Assembly (NCBI GenBank): GCA_003451785.1
Contig: DMJL01000018.1
Span: 1-5,455, forward strand
Length of the DNA: 5,455 nucleotides
Direction of reading: 5' to 3'
Origin: Bacteroidales bacterium
GTDB lineage: Bacteria > Bacteroidota > Bacteroidia > Bacteroidales > UBA7960
Below are positions 1 to 5,087 of the stretch, piece by piece. The notes beneath the pieces were generated by a model. It had not been told where the DNA came from. It did no database searches and saw only the letters and a list, made by a program, of their open reading frames with translations. The translations under genes and the position numbers were made by a program. Within the stretch, counting starts at the first letter, position 1, and every line of letters begins with the position of its first letter.

Positions 1-501
1 CATTTGATTATCATGGGCAAACCCTGCCATTTCTTGTATTTCTGCAATGGAATACACTGTGCCCAGTTCGGTTGACTGTGTGAGGGATATTATTTTAGGC
101 TGAGCATGGTGTTGAAAACCTACCGAATGCAGCAAAGGAAGCACCTGCTCTGGCCTGATTTTTCCATCGGGAGCCTTCAAAGTGTGCAGCTTGCATCCGG
201 TAAATTTCTCAGGGGCACCACATTCATCATGCTGTATATGAGCGGTTTCGGCGCAAATGATTGCATGGTAGGGCCGGGTGAGATGCGACAAAGCTGAAAC
301 ATTGGCTCCCGTGCCATTAAACACGAAAAATACCTCAGCTTCCTCTCCAAAATGCATACGAAAAAGGTTCTCGGCCCGTCGGGTGATGGCATCATCACCA
401 TATGCAACTGCATCACCGGTGTTCACACGGATTATAGCATCTAAAACCTCCTGATGAACTGGGGCATTGTTGTCGCTGGCAAAACTTCGGGTGGTGAGCA
501 T
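1..501 (-). CDS. ltaE: Low-specificity L-threonine aldolase, N-terminal part (3' end beyond window)
   Basis: PLP-dependent fold-type I enzyme of the beta-eliminating lyase / threonine aldolase family. In this family the reaction is cleavage of L-threonine or L-allo-threonine to glycine and acetaldehyde in the cytoplasm. The 167 visible residues, starting at the ATG at 501-499, carry the family's N-terminal landmarks in order: SFASDNNAPVH (6-16), YGDD (34-37), the cofactor-phosphate loop FVFNGTGANV (59-68), CAETAHI (83-89) with the His that stacks on PLP, DECGAPE (92-98), and ISLTQSTELGTVY (138-150). These resemble the Pseudomonas-type subgroup more than E. coli LtaE. The PLP lysine lies beyond the window edge, so catalytic integrity cannot be judged; about half of a usual ~340-residue protein is present. 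No Shine-Dalgarno sequence is visible. The gene lies 91 bp downstream of the M20 amidohydrolase on the same strand with no clear terminator between, so co-transcription is plausible (inference). Confidence 0.9.
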   Translation of the reverse strand, partial: MLTTRSFASDNNAPVHQEVLDAIIRVNTGDAVAYGDDAITRRAENLFRMHFGEEAEVFFVFNGTGANVSALSHLTRPYHAIICAETAHIQHDECGAPEKFTGCKLHTLKAPDGKIRPEQVLPLLHSVGFQHHAQPKIISLTQSTELGTVYSIAEIQEMAGFAHDNQM

Positions 502-509
502 ATTTAAAG

Positions 510-542
510 CAAAATAATGAATGGAAATTCTTCGGGATCAAA
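510..542 (-). promoter_or_regulatory. Candidate Bacteroidota-type promoter for the threonine aldolase gene
   Basis: Read on the minus strand, TTTG (542-539) is followed after 21 nt by TTATTTTG (517-510). The second element differs from the Bacteroidota -7 consensus TAnnTTTG only at its second base, and the spacing falls in the usual range. It sits 8 nt before the ATG, so a start from it would give a transcript with almost no leader. This could be a chance match in AT-rich DNA, because the gene may instead be read through from the amidohydrolase. Confidence 0.3.
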
Positions 543-592
543 CCTGTGATAAAGAGCTACAAAAGCAATATGCAAATCTATCAGGATAAATT

Positions 593-1756
593 CTATTTCT
601 TAAAACCATTGACGAGTTTTATGATATTCAAAAACACGGCAATGGCAGATGGTATTATTTTATCATTGAAATCATAATCGTTGTGGTGCAATCCGGCATG
701 CTCCACACCTACTCCCATACCAAAAACAGCACCCGGATATTTTTGGGTAAACCTGCCAAAATCTTCAGACCATTTGAATGGTTCGGCGATTTCGACAAAC
801 TCACAACCGGCTAACCGGGCAGCATTTTTTATCAGGTCATTTGCTCTGCTTTCGTTCAGTGTAGCCGGATAAACCTCAGTGTACTCCCATTCAAACTCAA
901 TCTTGTATTGCCGGCACAATTCCTGCACCAATTGTTCGGCATTTCGGGTAAGTTTGGCCATATCACTGTCTAAATACGATCTGAGGGTAGCCATCACAAC
1001 TGCCTCATCGGGGGTTGTACCAAATGCCCGTTCGCCAATTCTGGCATGAATAATTGTAACCAGGCAATAATCATCGAAGTTTGAATGTAAATTGGGCAGT
1101 TCAGTGAGCCCCGTCAGAAGGCCGCTGACCACATTAACAGGACTACGGCCCTGCTCGGGATGCGCTGCATGAGAAGTAGAGCCAAACAATTTAATTATCA
1201 TTCCCCTGGATGCCGAAGCAAAACATCCTTCCCTCGATATCACTGTGTTTTCTTCAAAACCCGGAAGATTGTGCAAGGCAAAAACCAAATCGGGGCTGAA
1301 GGTCTCGAAAAAGGAATGTTGTAGCACCCTTTCTGCCCCACGGCCATTCTCTTCTTCGGGTTGAAACAACAGCGCCACTTTACCTGATGCGATAGGATTT
1401 GCGCCCAACATTGCAGCTACCCCGGCAATAATAGCCATGTGACCATCATGGCCGCATTTGTGGGCAACACCATCATTCACCGATTTGTGCAAAAACTCAT
1501 TGGTTTCTTCTATGGGAAGAGCATCCATGTCGCAACGAAGCATAATTGAAGGCCCGGGTTTGCCCGAATCGAATAATGCTATCATACCATTGCCCCCAAT
1601 ATTTTCCACAATCTGAACTTCGGGAATCTCCCATAAAAACTTCTTCATTCTGGAGGCAGTCTGAAATTCTTTGCCGGATAATTCAGGGTGGCGGTGGAGG
1701 GTTTTTCGAAGTTCCACCAGCTTCATTTCAAGTGCTTTGCTTATTGTGGGCAACAT
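593..1756 (-). CDS. M20 family metal-dependent amidohydrolase (N-acyl amino acid / peptide hydrolase)
   Basis: Cytoplasmic-type zinc- or cobalt-dependent hydrolase of the M20D branch (hippurate hydrolase, N-acyl-L-amino acid amidohydrolase, IAA-amino acid hydrolase-like). It is expected to cleave the amide bond of an N-acylated amino acid or small peptide; the exact substrate cannot be told from sequence. The 387-residue length matches the family, and no signal peptide is seen. Motifs in order: HRHPELSGKE (21-30), CDMDALPIEE (75-84), HKCGHDGH (99-106) with metal ligands Cys101 and His103, QPEEENGRGA (132-141) with catalytic and metal glutamates at about 135-136, His161 in ALHN, the dimerisation/lid domain starting near 183 with SHAAHPEQGRSP (195-206), SEDFG (330-334), and LHHNDYDFND (356-365) with ligand His357. 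All key residues are present, so the enzyme should be active. The ATG at 1756 is preferred because the conserved N-terminus follows directly. A long, possibly structured leader and a TACCTTTG promoter lie upstream. Confidence 0.94.
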   Translation of the reverse strand: MLPTISKALEMKLVELRKTLHRHPELSGKEFQTASRMKKFLWEIPEVQIVENIGGNGMIALFDSGKPGPSIMLRCDMDALPIEETNEFLHKSVNDGVAHKCGHDGHMAIIAGVAAMLGANPIASGKVALLFQPEEENGRGAERVLQHSFFETFSPDLVFALHNLPGFEENTVISREGCFASASRGMIIKLFGSTSHAAHPEQGRSPVNVVSGLLTGLTELPNLHSNFDDYCLVTIIHARIGERAFGTTPDEAVVMATLRSYLDSDMAKLTRNAEQLVQELCRQYKIEFEWEYTEVYPATLNESRANDLIKNAARLAGCEFVEIAEPFKWSEDFGRFTQKYPGAVFGMGVGVEHAGLHHNDYDFNDKIIPSAIAVFLNIIKLVNGFKK

Positions 1757-1898
1757 AAATCCAAATTAATGTTTGCTGTTGTTCCTGCAACTAACCTAGG
1801 GCAAAGAATTGGATTAATCAGCCCAGATTACCGCTTTGGGTGCATCATGGGGGATTACATCCCGACATCAATCCAAGAAAATGCTCCCGCTTTAAGTT
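1757..1898 (-). promoter_or_regulatory. Candidate structured 5' leader of the amidohydrolase gene (three-way junction)
   Basis: If transcription starts about 6-7 nt after the TACCTTTG element, the amidohydrolase mRNA has a leader of about 140 nt. On the minus strand UUGGAUUGAU (1876-1867) pairs with AUUAAUCCAA (1818-1809), ten contiguous pairs including one G-U. The G-U pair forms only in minus-strand RNA; the plus strand would have A-C there. Inside lie a hairpin GGGAU-GUA-AUCCC (1863-1851) and a second one, CCCA (1840-1837) with UGGG (1825-1822). GGAUU at 1874-1870 can alternatively pair with AAUCC at 1856-1852, which would break the closing stem. A further small hairpin, GUUG-CAGGAA-CAAC, lies near 1778-1791. 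It matches no riboswitch consensus I know. The fold was read by eye, and no conservation data are available. Confidence 0.35.
1784..1794 (-). repeat. 11-mer TTAGTTGCAGG, copy in the amidohydrolase leader
   Basis: On the minus strand the sequence TTAGTTGCAGG ends 27 nt before the amidohydrolase ATG. An identical 11-mer lies in the leader of the divergent lipoprotein gene (2126-2136, plus strand), so the two form an inverted repeat and each is in sense orientation in its own transcript. It may be a shared RNA or DNA binding site, or coincidence. Confidence 0.4.
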
Positions 1899-1904
1899 GA
1901 GCAG

Positions 1905-1912
1905 CAAAGGTA
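1905..1912 (-). promoter_or_regulatory. Promoter -7 element TACCTTTG for the amidohydrolase (and perhaps threonine aldolase)
   Basis: Minus-strand TACCTTTG is an exact match to the Bacteroidota sigma-ABfr -7 consensus TAnnTTTG and is followed by GC, the same nine bases TACCTTTGC as before mnmA. No good TTTG -33 element is found at 19-21 nt spacing; the nearest TTTG is only 13 nt upstream. Position and exact consensus support it, and the missing -33 lowers confidence. Confidence 0.6.
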
Positions 1913-1972
1913 ATTACAATACTTCCAAAATCACGGTTAAAAATTCTCTCAATCTATAAGCTAAATCTTCCG

Positions 1973-1985
1973 ACAAACGATTTGT
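1973..1985. promoter_or_regulatory. Short palindrome ACAAA-CGA-TTTGT, possible operator
   Basis: A perfect 5-bp inverted repeat with a 3-bp centre lies between the two divergent promoters, a position where a shared repressor or activator site would be expected. Such short palindromes are common by chance in AT-rich DNA, and no regulator gene is in view. Confidence 0.15.
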
Positions 1986-2100
1986 ACTAATTTTATGTGG
2001 CTCATGCAACTTTAGATTTTAATTTTTGCACATAAGAAGAGTTCACTAATCTGCCGTTTTTGCATCTAAAAACTATGAGCATATGTAATCCGAAAAGCAC

Positions 2101-2108
2101 TATCTTTG
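2101..2108 (+). promoter_or_regulatory. Promoter -7 element TATCTTTG for the lipoprotein/TonB receptor pair
   Basis: TATCTTTG is an exact match to the Bacteroidota TAnnTTTG element, 115 bp before the ATG at 2224. A convincing TTTG -33 box is not visible; TATG about 15 nt upstream is a poor substitute. A start around 2114-2116 would give a leader of about 110 nt containing the alternative hairpins at 2117-2158. It is the only exact plus-strand match I found in this intergenic region. Confidence 0.5.
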
Positions 2109-2116
2109 GATATGGC

Positions 2117-2158
2117 GAATGCCAATTAGTTGCAGGCCGCTAATATTCATCTGCAATT
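2117..2158 (+). promoter_or_regulatory. Alternative hairpins in the lipoprotein/receptor leader
   Basis: Fold A pairs ATTAG (2125-2129) with CTAAT (2140-2144), extended by GAAT (2117-2120) with ATTC (2145-2148) across a 4-nt bulge. Fold B pairs AGTTGCAG (2128-2135) with CTGCAATT (2151-2158), eight pairs with one G-U that forms only in plus-strand RNA. The two folds use overlapping bases and cannot coexist. This is compatible with a switch, but the stems are short and unsupported by comparison. Confidence 0.25.
2126..2136 (+). repeat. 11-mer TTAGTTGCAGG, copy in the lipoprotein leader
   Basis: Identical to the minus-strand 11-mer at 1784-1794 in the divergent amidohydrolase leader. Here it lies 87 nt before the ATG at 2224 and forms the 5' arm of the TTGCAG/CTGCAA hairpin. 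Its function is unknown. Confidence 0.4.
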
Positions 2159-2223
2159 CAATCATTTATGCTGTAAAACAACTGTTTAAAAGCACAAGTA
2201 GTAATTTTTAAACATTATGAATC

Positions 2224-2706
2224 ATGGAAACAAACAACTTGGGATACTCACGATTTTGGGATAAAGGCACCATAAGGGATGCAGAAAAAATAAAAAAACT
2301 GAGTTTTTTGCTGATTGCAATCCTCTCGTTAGCAATCCTGACCGTGGGCTGCGAGGACGAAAAGGATACTCCTTTCACATTGCTAACAGGTCCGGTATGG
2401 GTTTCGGACAGCTTGCTGGTCAATGGGATAGATGCAGGTGGGCCAGGGCAAATTTTGGCAAATTTCAGAGGTGAAGCCCGGTTTCTTAAAGATGGCACCG
2501 GACTATTTGCCAATTTCACAGGCACCTGGCGATTTGCTCAAAACGATACACGACTTCTGATCACCTCGCCCGATTATCCGGTACCCATTACCACAATCAT
2601 TGAAGAACTAAGCAGGTCGAACCTCAGACTTTCCACTGAGTTGCCACACCCCTTGCTACCCGGAACTACCATGCGCGTCCGGATGACATTCAAAAGTCGT
2701 TGGTAA
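2224..2706 (+). CDS. Small lipocalin-like lipoprotein paired with a TonB-dependent receptor
   Basis: I do not recognise a named family. The 160-residue frame has a basic stretch KIKK (22-25), a hydrophobic run (about 26-41) and the lipobox TVGC with lipidated Cys43, so it is a predicted lipoprotein. The mature part is about 118 residues. Cys43 is followed by EDEK, an acidic patch that resembles Bacteroidota lipoprotein export signals and may place the protein on the cell surface (inference). The mature sequence has a short beta-rich pattern with GPVWVSDSL (56-64) and FTGTWRFAQNDTRLLITS (98-115), reminiscent of Bacteroidota lipocalin-like lipoproteins. Its TAA overlaps the receptor's ATG (TAATG), implying coupled translation and a joint role in uptake. 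The start is uncertain. From 2224 the N-region before the hydrophobic core is unusually long (about 25 residues), and no Shine-Dalgarno sequence is seen. An out-of-frame ATG at 2279, with one extra A in the run 2285-2290, would give the canonical start MQKKIKKLSFLL. Confidence 0.72.
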   Translation: METNNLGYSRFWDKGTIRDAEKIKKLSFLLIAILSLAILTVGCEDEKDTPFTLLTGPVWVSDSLLVNGIDAGGPGQILANFRGEARFLKDGTGLFANFTGTWRFAQNDTRLLITSPDYPVPITTIIEELSRSNLRLSTELPHPLLPGTTMRVRMTFKSRW

Positions 2707-4955
2707 TGCAAAGAGTTTTAATTTTTATCCTATTGACTATATGCGGCTTATATGCCTATAGTCAGAATTACGGTACCGTTTCAGGTAGAATTGTTGACCG
2801 GGAAACTGGTGCTCCTCTGATGGGAGCAGGTATCGTTTATGATCAAGGCAGGGGAACCGTATCTGACGCGGACGGAAATTTTCATTTGCAGCTGTTAGAA
2901 GGGCGTTACACCATCGCGGTTCAATTTCTTGGCTTTAGAAATGTAACCCGAACCGTCAATATTAAAGCAGGTGAAAGCATAGTTTGGAATGTGGTCCTGG
3001 AACAAGAAGTAACCCAGATTGATCAGGTAATCATTAGTGCGGGCCGGGCTGAACAGCGCATAGGCGAATCTGTTGTTTCAGTAAGTGTTATAAAACCCAG
3101 GGCACTTTCAGCAGGCCATATCAACCATCCGACAGAATTGCTCAACCGTACGCCTGGAATAGAAGTTCTGGACGGACAAGCATCTATCAGGGGTGGCAGC
3201 GGGTTTGCCTATGGGGCCGGAAGCAGGGTAATGGCTCTTCTCGATGGGATGCCCATGATTGCACCCGATGCAGGGAATATCAGATGGGATGCTTTGCCCA
3301 TGGAAAACATCTCCCAGATTGAGATTATTAAAGGTGCCTCCTCAGTACTGTATGGGTCTTCAGCACTCAATGGAGTGATTCATTTCCGTTCGGCCGATGC
3401 AACACCCGTTGGGGTAACCACATTTTTTGCCGAGACAGGCTTTTATAATGCACCCCGCCAAAGAAACTGGCTGTGGTGGGACAGCCCCAGAATATTTGCC
3501 AGCTATTCTTTTTCGCATTTGAAACGGTACAATAATACCGACATTGGCGTGGGCTTGTTTATGCTCAACGACCCGGGCTACCGCAAACGAAACGATGAAT
3601 TGATGGGGCGTGTGAATCTGAGATTGCGACATCATAACCCGCACATAAGTGGTTTGTCGTACGGGTTGAACACCAATGCAATTTTTAACAACAAAATTGA
3701 TTTTCTTCTTTGGGAGGATGCCAATACCGGCGCTCTGATCCATGACCTTTCAACCGTTACGCGCTTAAATGCCCGGTTGTTGTATCTTGATCCTTTCGTC
3801 AGTTTCAAACCCGATACGCGCCAATCGCACGACTTGCGGGCAAGGGTGCAGTTGCTGAGCAACTACTTTCCCGGCGGCCAGCAAGTGGGCAGTGATGTGA
3901 ATGCCGTTTTTGCCGAATATCAATACTGGAGAGAACTCAATTCGATTTTTAATCTGAATACCGGGATTTCCCAGCAATCCAGCTTCATTAGGTCTGACTT
4001 TTACGGGAACCATCAGTCTTTCAATTTAGCGGGTTTCGTTCAGGTAGATGCCAATCCTTTGGAAAGGCTGCAGCTGGTTGCGGGCATTAGGCTCGAACAT
4101 AACTCCCTAAACAACGAAAGCGATCCGGCAATACTTTTACTAAGGGGTGGTGCGAACTACAGGCTTACCCCCAACACCTTTTTGCGTGCCTCTTTCGGAC
4201 AAGGCTACCGGCATCCCAGCATTGCCGAGAAATATGCCGCCACAACTCTGGGTGCAGTGAGAATTTTCCCCAATCCCGGCATAAACCCCGAGAAGGGCTG
4301 GAATGCTGAAGTGGGCCTGCGAAGAGGAATCCTTACGGATAGACTTGACGGCTTAATTGACCTATCTCTGTTTTATACGCAAAATAGGGATATGATTGAA
4401 TTTTTGTTTGGCCACCATTTCGATCCCATATCCAATAGTTTTGGGTTGGGGTTTCAAGCCAACAACACAGAAAATTCCAGAGTTTATGGGGCTGAGTTGG
4501 AATTCAGGCTGCTTACACGGGTCGGCGGCATAAATTATAGCCTCAACGGAGGATACATCTTTGTGTTTCCAACGGAATTCAACCCTCAAACACTCCAGAA
4601 TACCGGCATATATCTGAAATACCGCCGAAAGCACACGGCCAGACTAAACCTCAGCGCAAGCTACAGGAAGTTGGAATTGACCTTCAATATCATTGCCCGC
4701 TCGAGAATTCTTAACATTGATGATGTATTCATCAATCCTGCCACCCACGAAGCCATTTTGCCCGGTTTTTTGAACTATTGGGAGCAAAACAACCGCGGTC
4801 ACATATTGTCGGATGTTTCCATTGCTTACCATTTCGATCACAAATACAGCATTTCGTTGGCAATCAAAAACCTAACCAACGAAGAGTATATGGGAAGACC
4901 TGGGGATATTCAACCTCCCAGGCATTTCAGTTTAAGGGTTTCGGGAAGGCTTTAA
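2706..4955 (+). CDS. TonB-dependent outer-membrane receptor with carboxypeptidase-regulatory-like N-terminal domain
   Basis: A full-length outer-membrane active transporter of 749 residues, powered by the TonB-ExbB-ExbD complex. Substrate is not determinable; siderophore/iron complexes, cobalamin and other compounds are all possible. Layout from the ATG at 2706: signal peptide 1-19 (hydrophobic core, likely cleavage AYS/QN); a CarboxypepD-reg-like beta-sandwich about 21-100 (VSGRIVDRETGAPLMGA, then GTVSDADGNFHL); a TonB-box-like DQVIISA (106-112); a plug about 115-230 with LLNRTPGIEV, SIRGGSGFAYG (160-170), LLDGMPM, IEIIKGASSVLYG and ALNGVI; then a 22-strand-type barrel with FGQGYRHPSIAEKY and the C-terminal NLTNEEYMGRPG ending in ...RVSGRL. 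The barrel begins with a Trp-rich WLWWDSPR. The last residue is Leu rather than the more usual Phe. An upstream in-frame TTG at 2700 could extend it by two codons, but the ATG in the TAATG overlap with the lipoprotein stop is the better start. No frameshift or truncation is seen. Confidence 0.95.
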   Translation: MQRVLIFILLTICGLYAYSQNYGTVSGRIVDRETGAPLMGAGIVYDQGRGTVSDADGNFHLQLLEGRYTIAVQFLGFRNVTRTVNIKAGESIVWNVVLEQEVTQIDQVIISAGRAEQRIGESVVSVSVIKPRALSAGHINHPTELLNRTPGIEVLDGQASIRGGSGFAYGAGSRVMALLDGMPMIAPDAGNIRWDALPMENISQIEIIKGASSVLYGSSALNGVIHFRSADATPVGVTTFFAETGFYNAPRQRNWLWWDSPRIFASYSFSHLKRYNNTDIGVGLFMLNDPGYRKRNDELMGRVNLRLRHHNPHISGLSYGLNTNAIFNNKIDFLLWEDANTGALIHDLSTVTRLNARLLYLDPFVSFKPDTRQSHDLRARVQLLSNYFPGGQQVGSDVNAVFAEYQYWRELNSIFNLNTGISQQSSFIRSDFYGNHQSFNLAGFVQVDANPLERLQLVAGIRLEHNSLNNESDPAILLLRGGANYRLTPNTFLRASFGQGYRHPSIAEKYAATTLGAVRIFPNPGINPEKGWNAEVGLRRGILTDRLDGLIDLSLFYTQNRDMIEFLFGHHFDPISNSFGLGFQANNTENSRVYGAELEFRLLTRVGGINYSLNGGYIFVFPTEFNPQTLQNTGIYLKYRRKHTARLNLSASYRKLELTFNIIARSRILNIDDVFINPATHEAILPGFLNYWEQNNRGHILSDVSIAYHFDHKYSISLAIKNLTNEEYMGRPGDIQPPRHFSLRVSGRL

Positions 4956-4967
4956 TATCGCAAATGA

Positions 4968-5009
4968 AGTGTTTATAATTAAAAACACTGGTTCAATTCG
5001 TGTTTTTTT
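4968..5009 (+). terminator. Terminator-like region after the receptor gene, two overlapping hairpins
   Basis: The likely terminator is AAAAACAC (4981-4988) pairing with GTGTTTTT (5000-5007) across an 11-nt loop, with a T-run at 5003-5009. It lies 25 bp after the receptor stop and before the mnmA promoter. An alternative stem, AGTGTTT (4968-4974) with AAACACT (4983-4989), shares the middle arm and would exclude it. The stems are A/T-rich and weak, so efficiency is uncertain. Confidence 0.5.
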
Positions 5010-5025
5010 ATACCCTTTACAGAAT

Positions 5026-5033
5026 TACCTTTG
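5026..5033 (+). promoter_or_regulatory. Promoter -7 element TACCTTTG for mnmA
   Basis: An exact TAnnTTTG match followed by GC, identical over nine bases to the element before the amidohydrolase. A start near 5040 would give a leader of about 48 nt. It lies just after the terminator-like hairpin, as expected for the first promoter of a new unit. A clear TTTG -33 box is not visible; the expected position falls in a T-run. Confidence 0.6.
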
Positions 5034-5087
5034 CATTTTGGTTCGAGTCCTCTTGCATGCAGCAGGAAAATTAAGAGCCACAGGCAA

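Larger units (their letters stand above)
1757..2223. other. Divergent intergenic region, 467 bp, no gene recognised
   Basis: This gap separates the minus-strand amidohydrolase from the plus-strand lipoprotein/receptor pair. It contains a TAnnTTTG element for each direction and the two leaders described in separate entries. The AT-rich middle, about 1913-2100, holds a short palindrome (1973-1985) and a weak A/T hairpin GTTTTT-6 nt-AAAAAC (2056-2073). Short open frames crossing it show no recognisable protein features and are treated as noise. No tRNA, and no riboswitch class known to me, could be matched. Confidence 0.75.

Noticed and set aside
177..416. Minus-strand 79-codon open frame.
   Set aside because: It lies wholly inside the threonine aldolase gene in another frame; the aldolase frame matches a known family throughout.
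1688..1900. Plus-strand open frame running from inside the amidohydrolase into the intergenic region.
   Set aside because: It is antisense to the well-supported amidohydrolase start and its leader, has no promoter or family signature, and has an unremarkable composition.
2056..2073. GTTTTT-6 nt-AAAAAC hairpin in the divergent intergenic region, considered as a terminator.
   Set aside because: It lies upstream of both divergent genes, where no transcript needs to end, has a single G-C pair and lacks a following T-run.
1757..2223. Cobalamin or other known riboswitch upstream of the receptor.
   Set aside because: No GCCACTG-like B12 box or other familiar consensus was found on the plus strand; only short, generic hairpins are visible.
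2208..2525. Minus-strand 105-codon open frame opposite the lipoprotein gene.
   Set aside because: It is an antisense shadow without recognisable features, while the plus-strand frame has a signal peptide, a lipobox and an operon-style overlap with the receptor.
2700..2708. In-frame TTG at 2700 as the start of the receptor.
   Set aside because: It would add only two residues; the ATG at 2706 in the TAATG overlap gives a standard start and a normal signal peptide.
3360..4013. Several overlapping minus-strand open frames inside the receptor gene.
   Set aside because: They are antisense to a continuous, family-typical receptor sequence and show no domain, promoter or start signal of their own.
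5038..5063. GGTTCGAGTCC (5040-5050) resembles the T-arm of a tRNA, followed by a GCA ending that looks a little like a tRNA 3' end.
   Set aside because: The flanking bases do not complete a 5-bp T-stem (TTT faces TCT), and no acceptor, D-arm or anticodon arm can be found upstream. It overlaps the expected mnmA transcription start. Chance similarity is the simpler reading; a tRNAscan-SE run would settle it.
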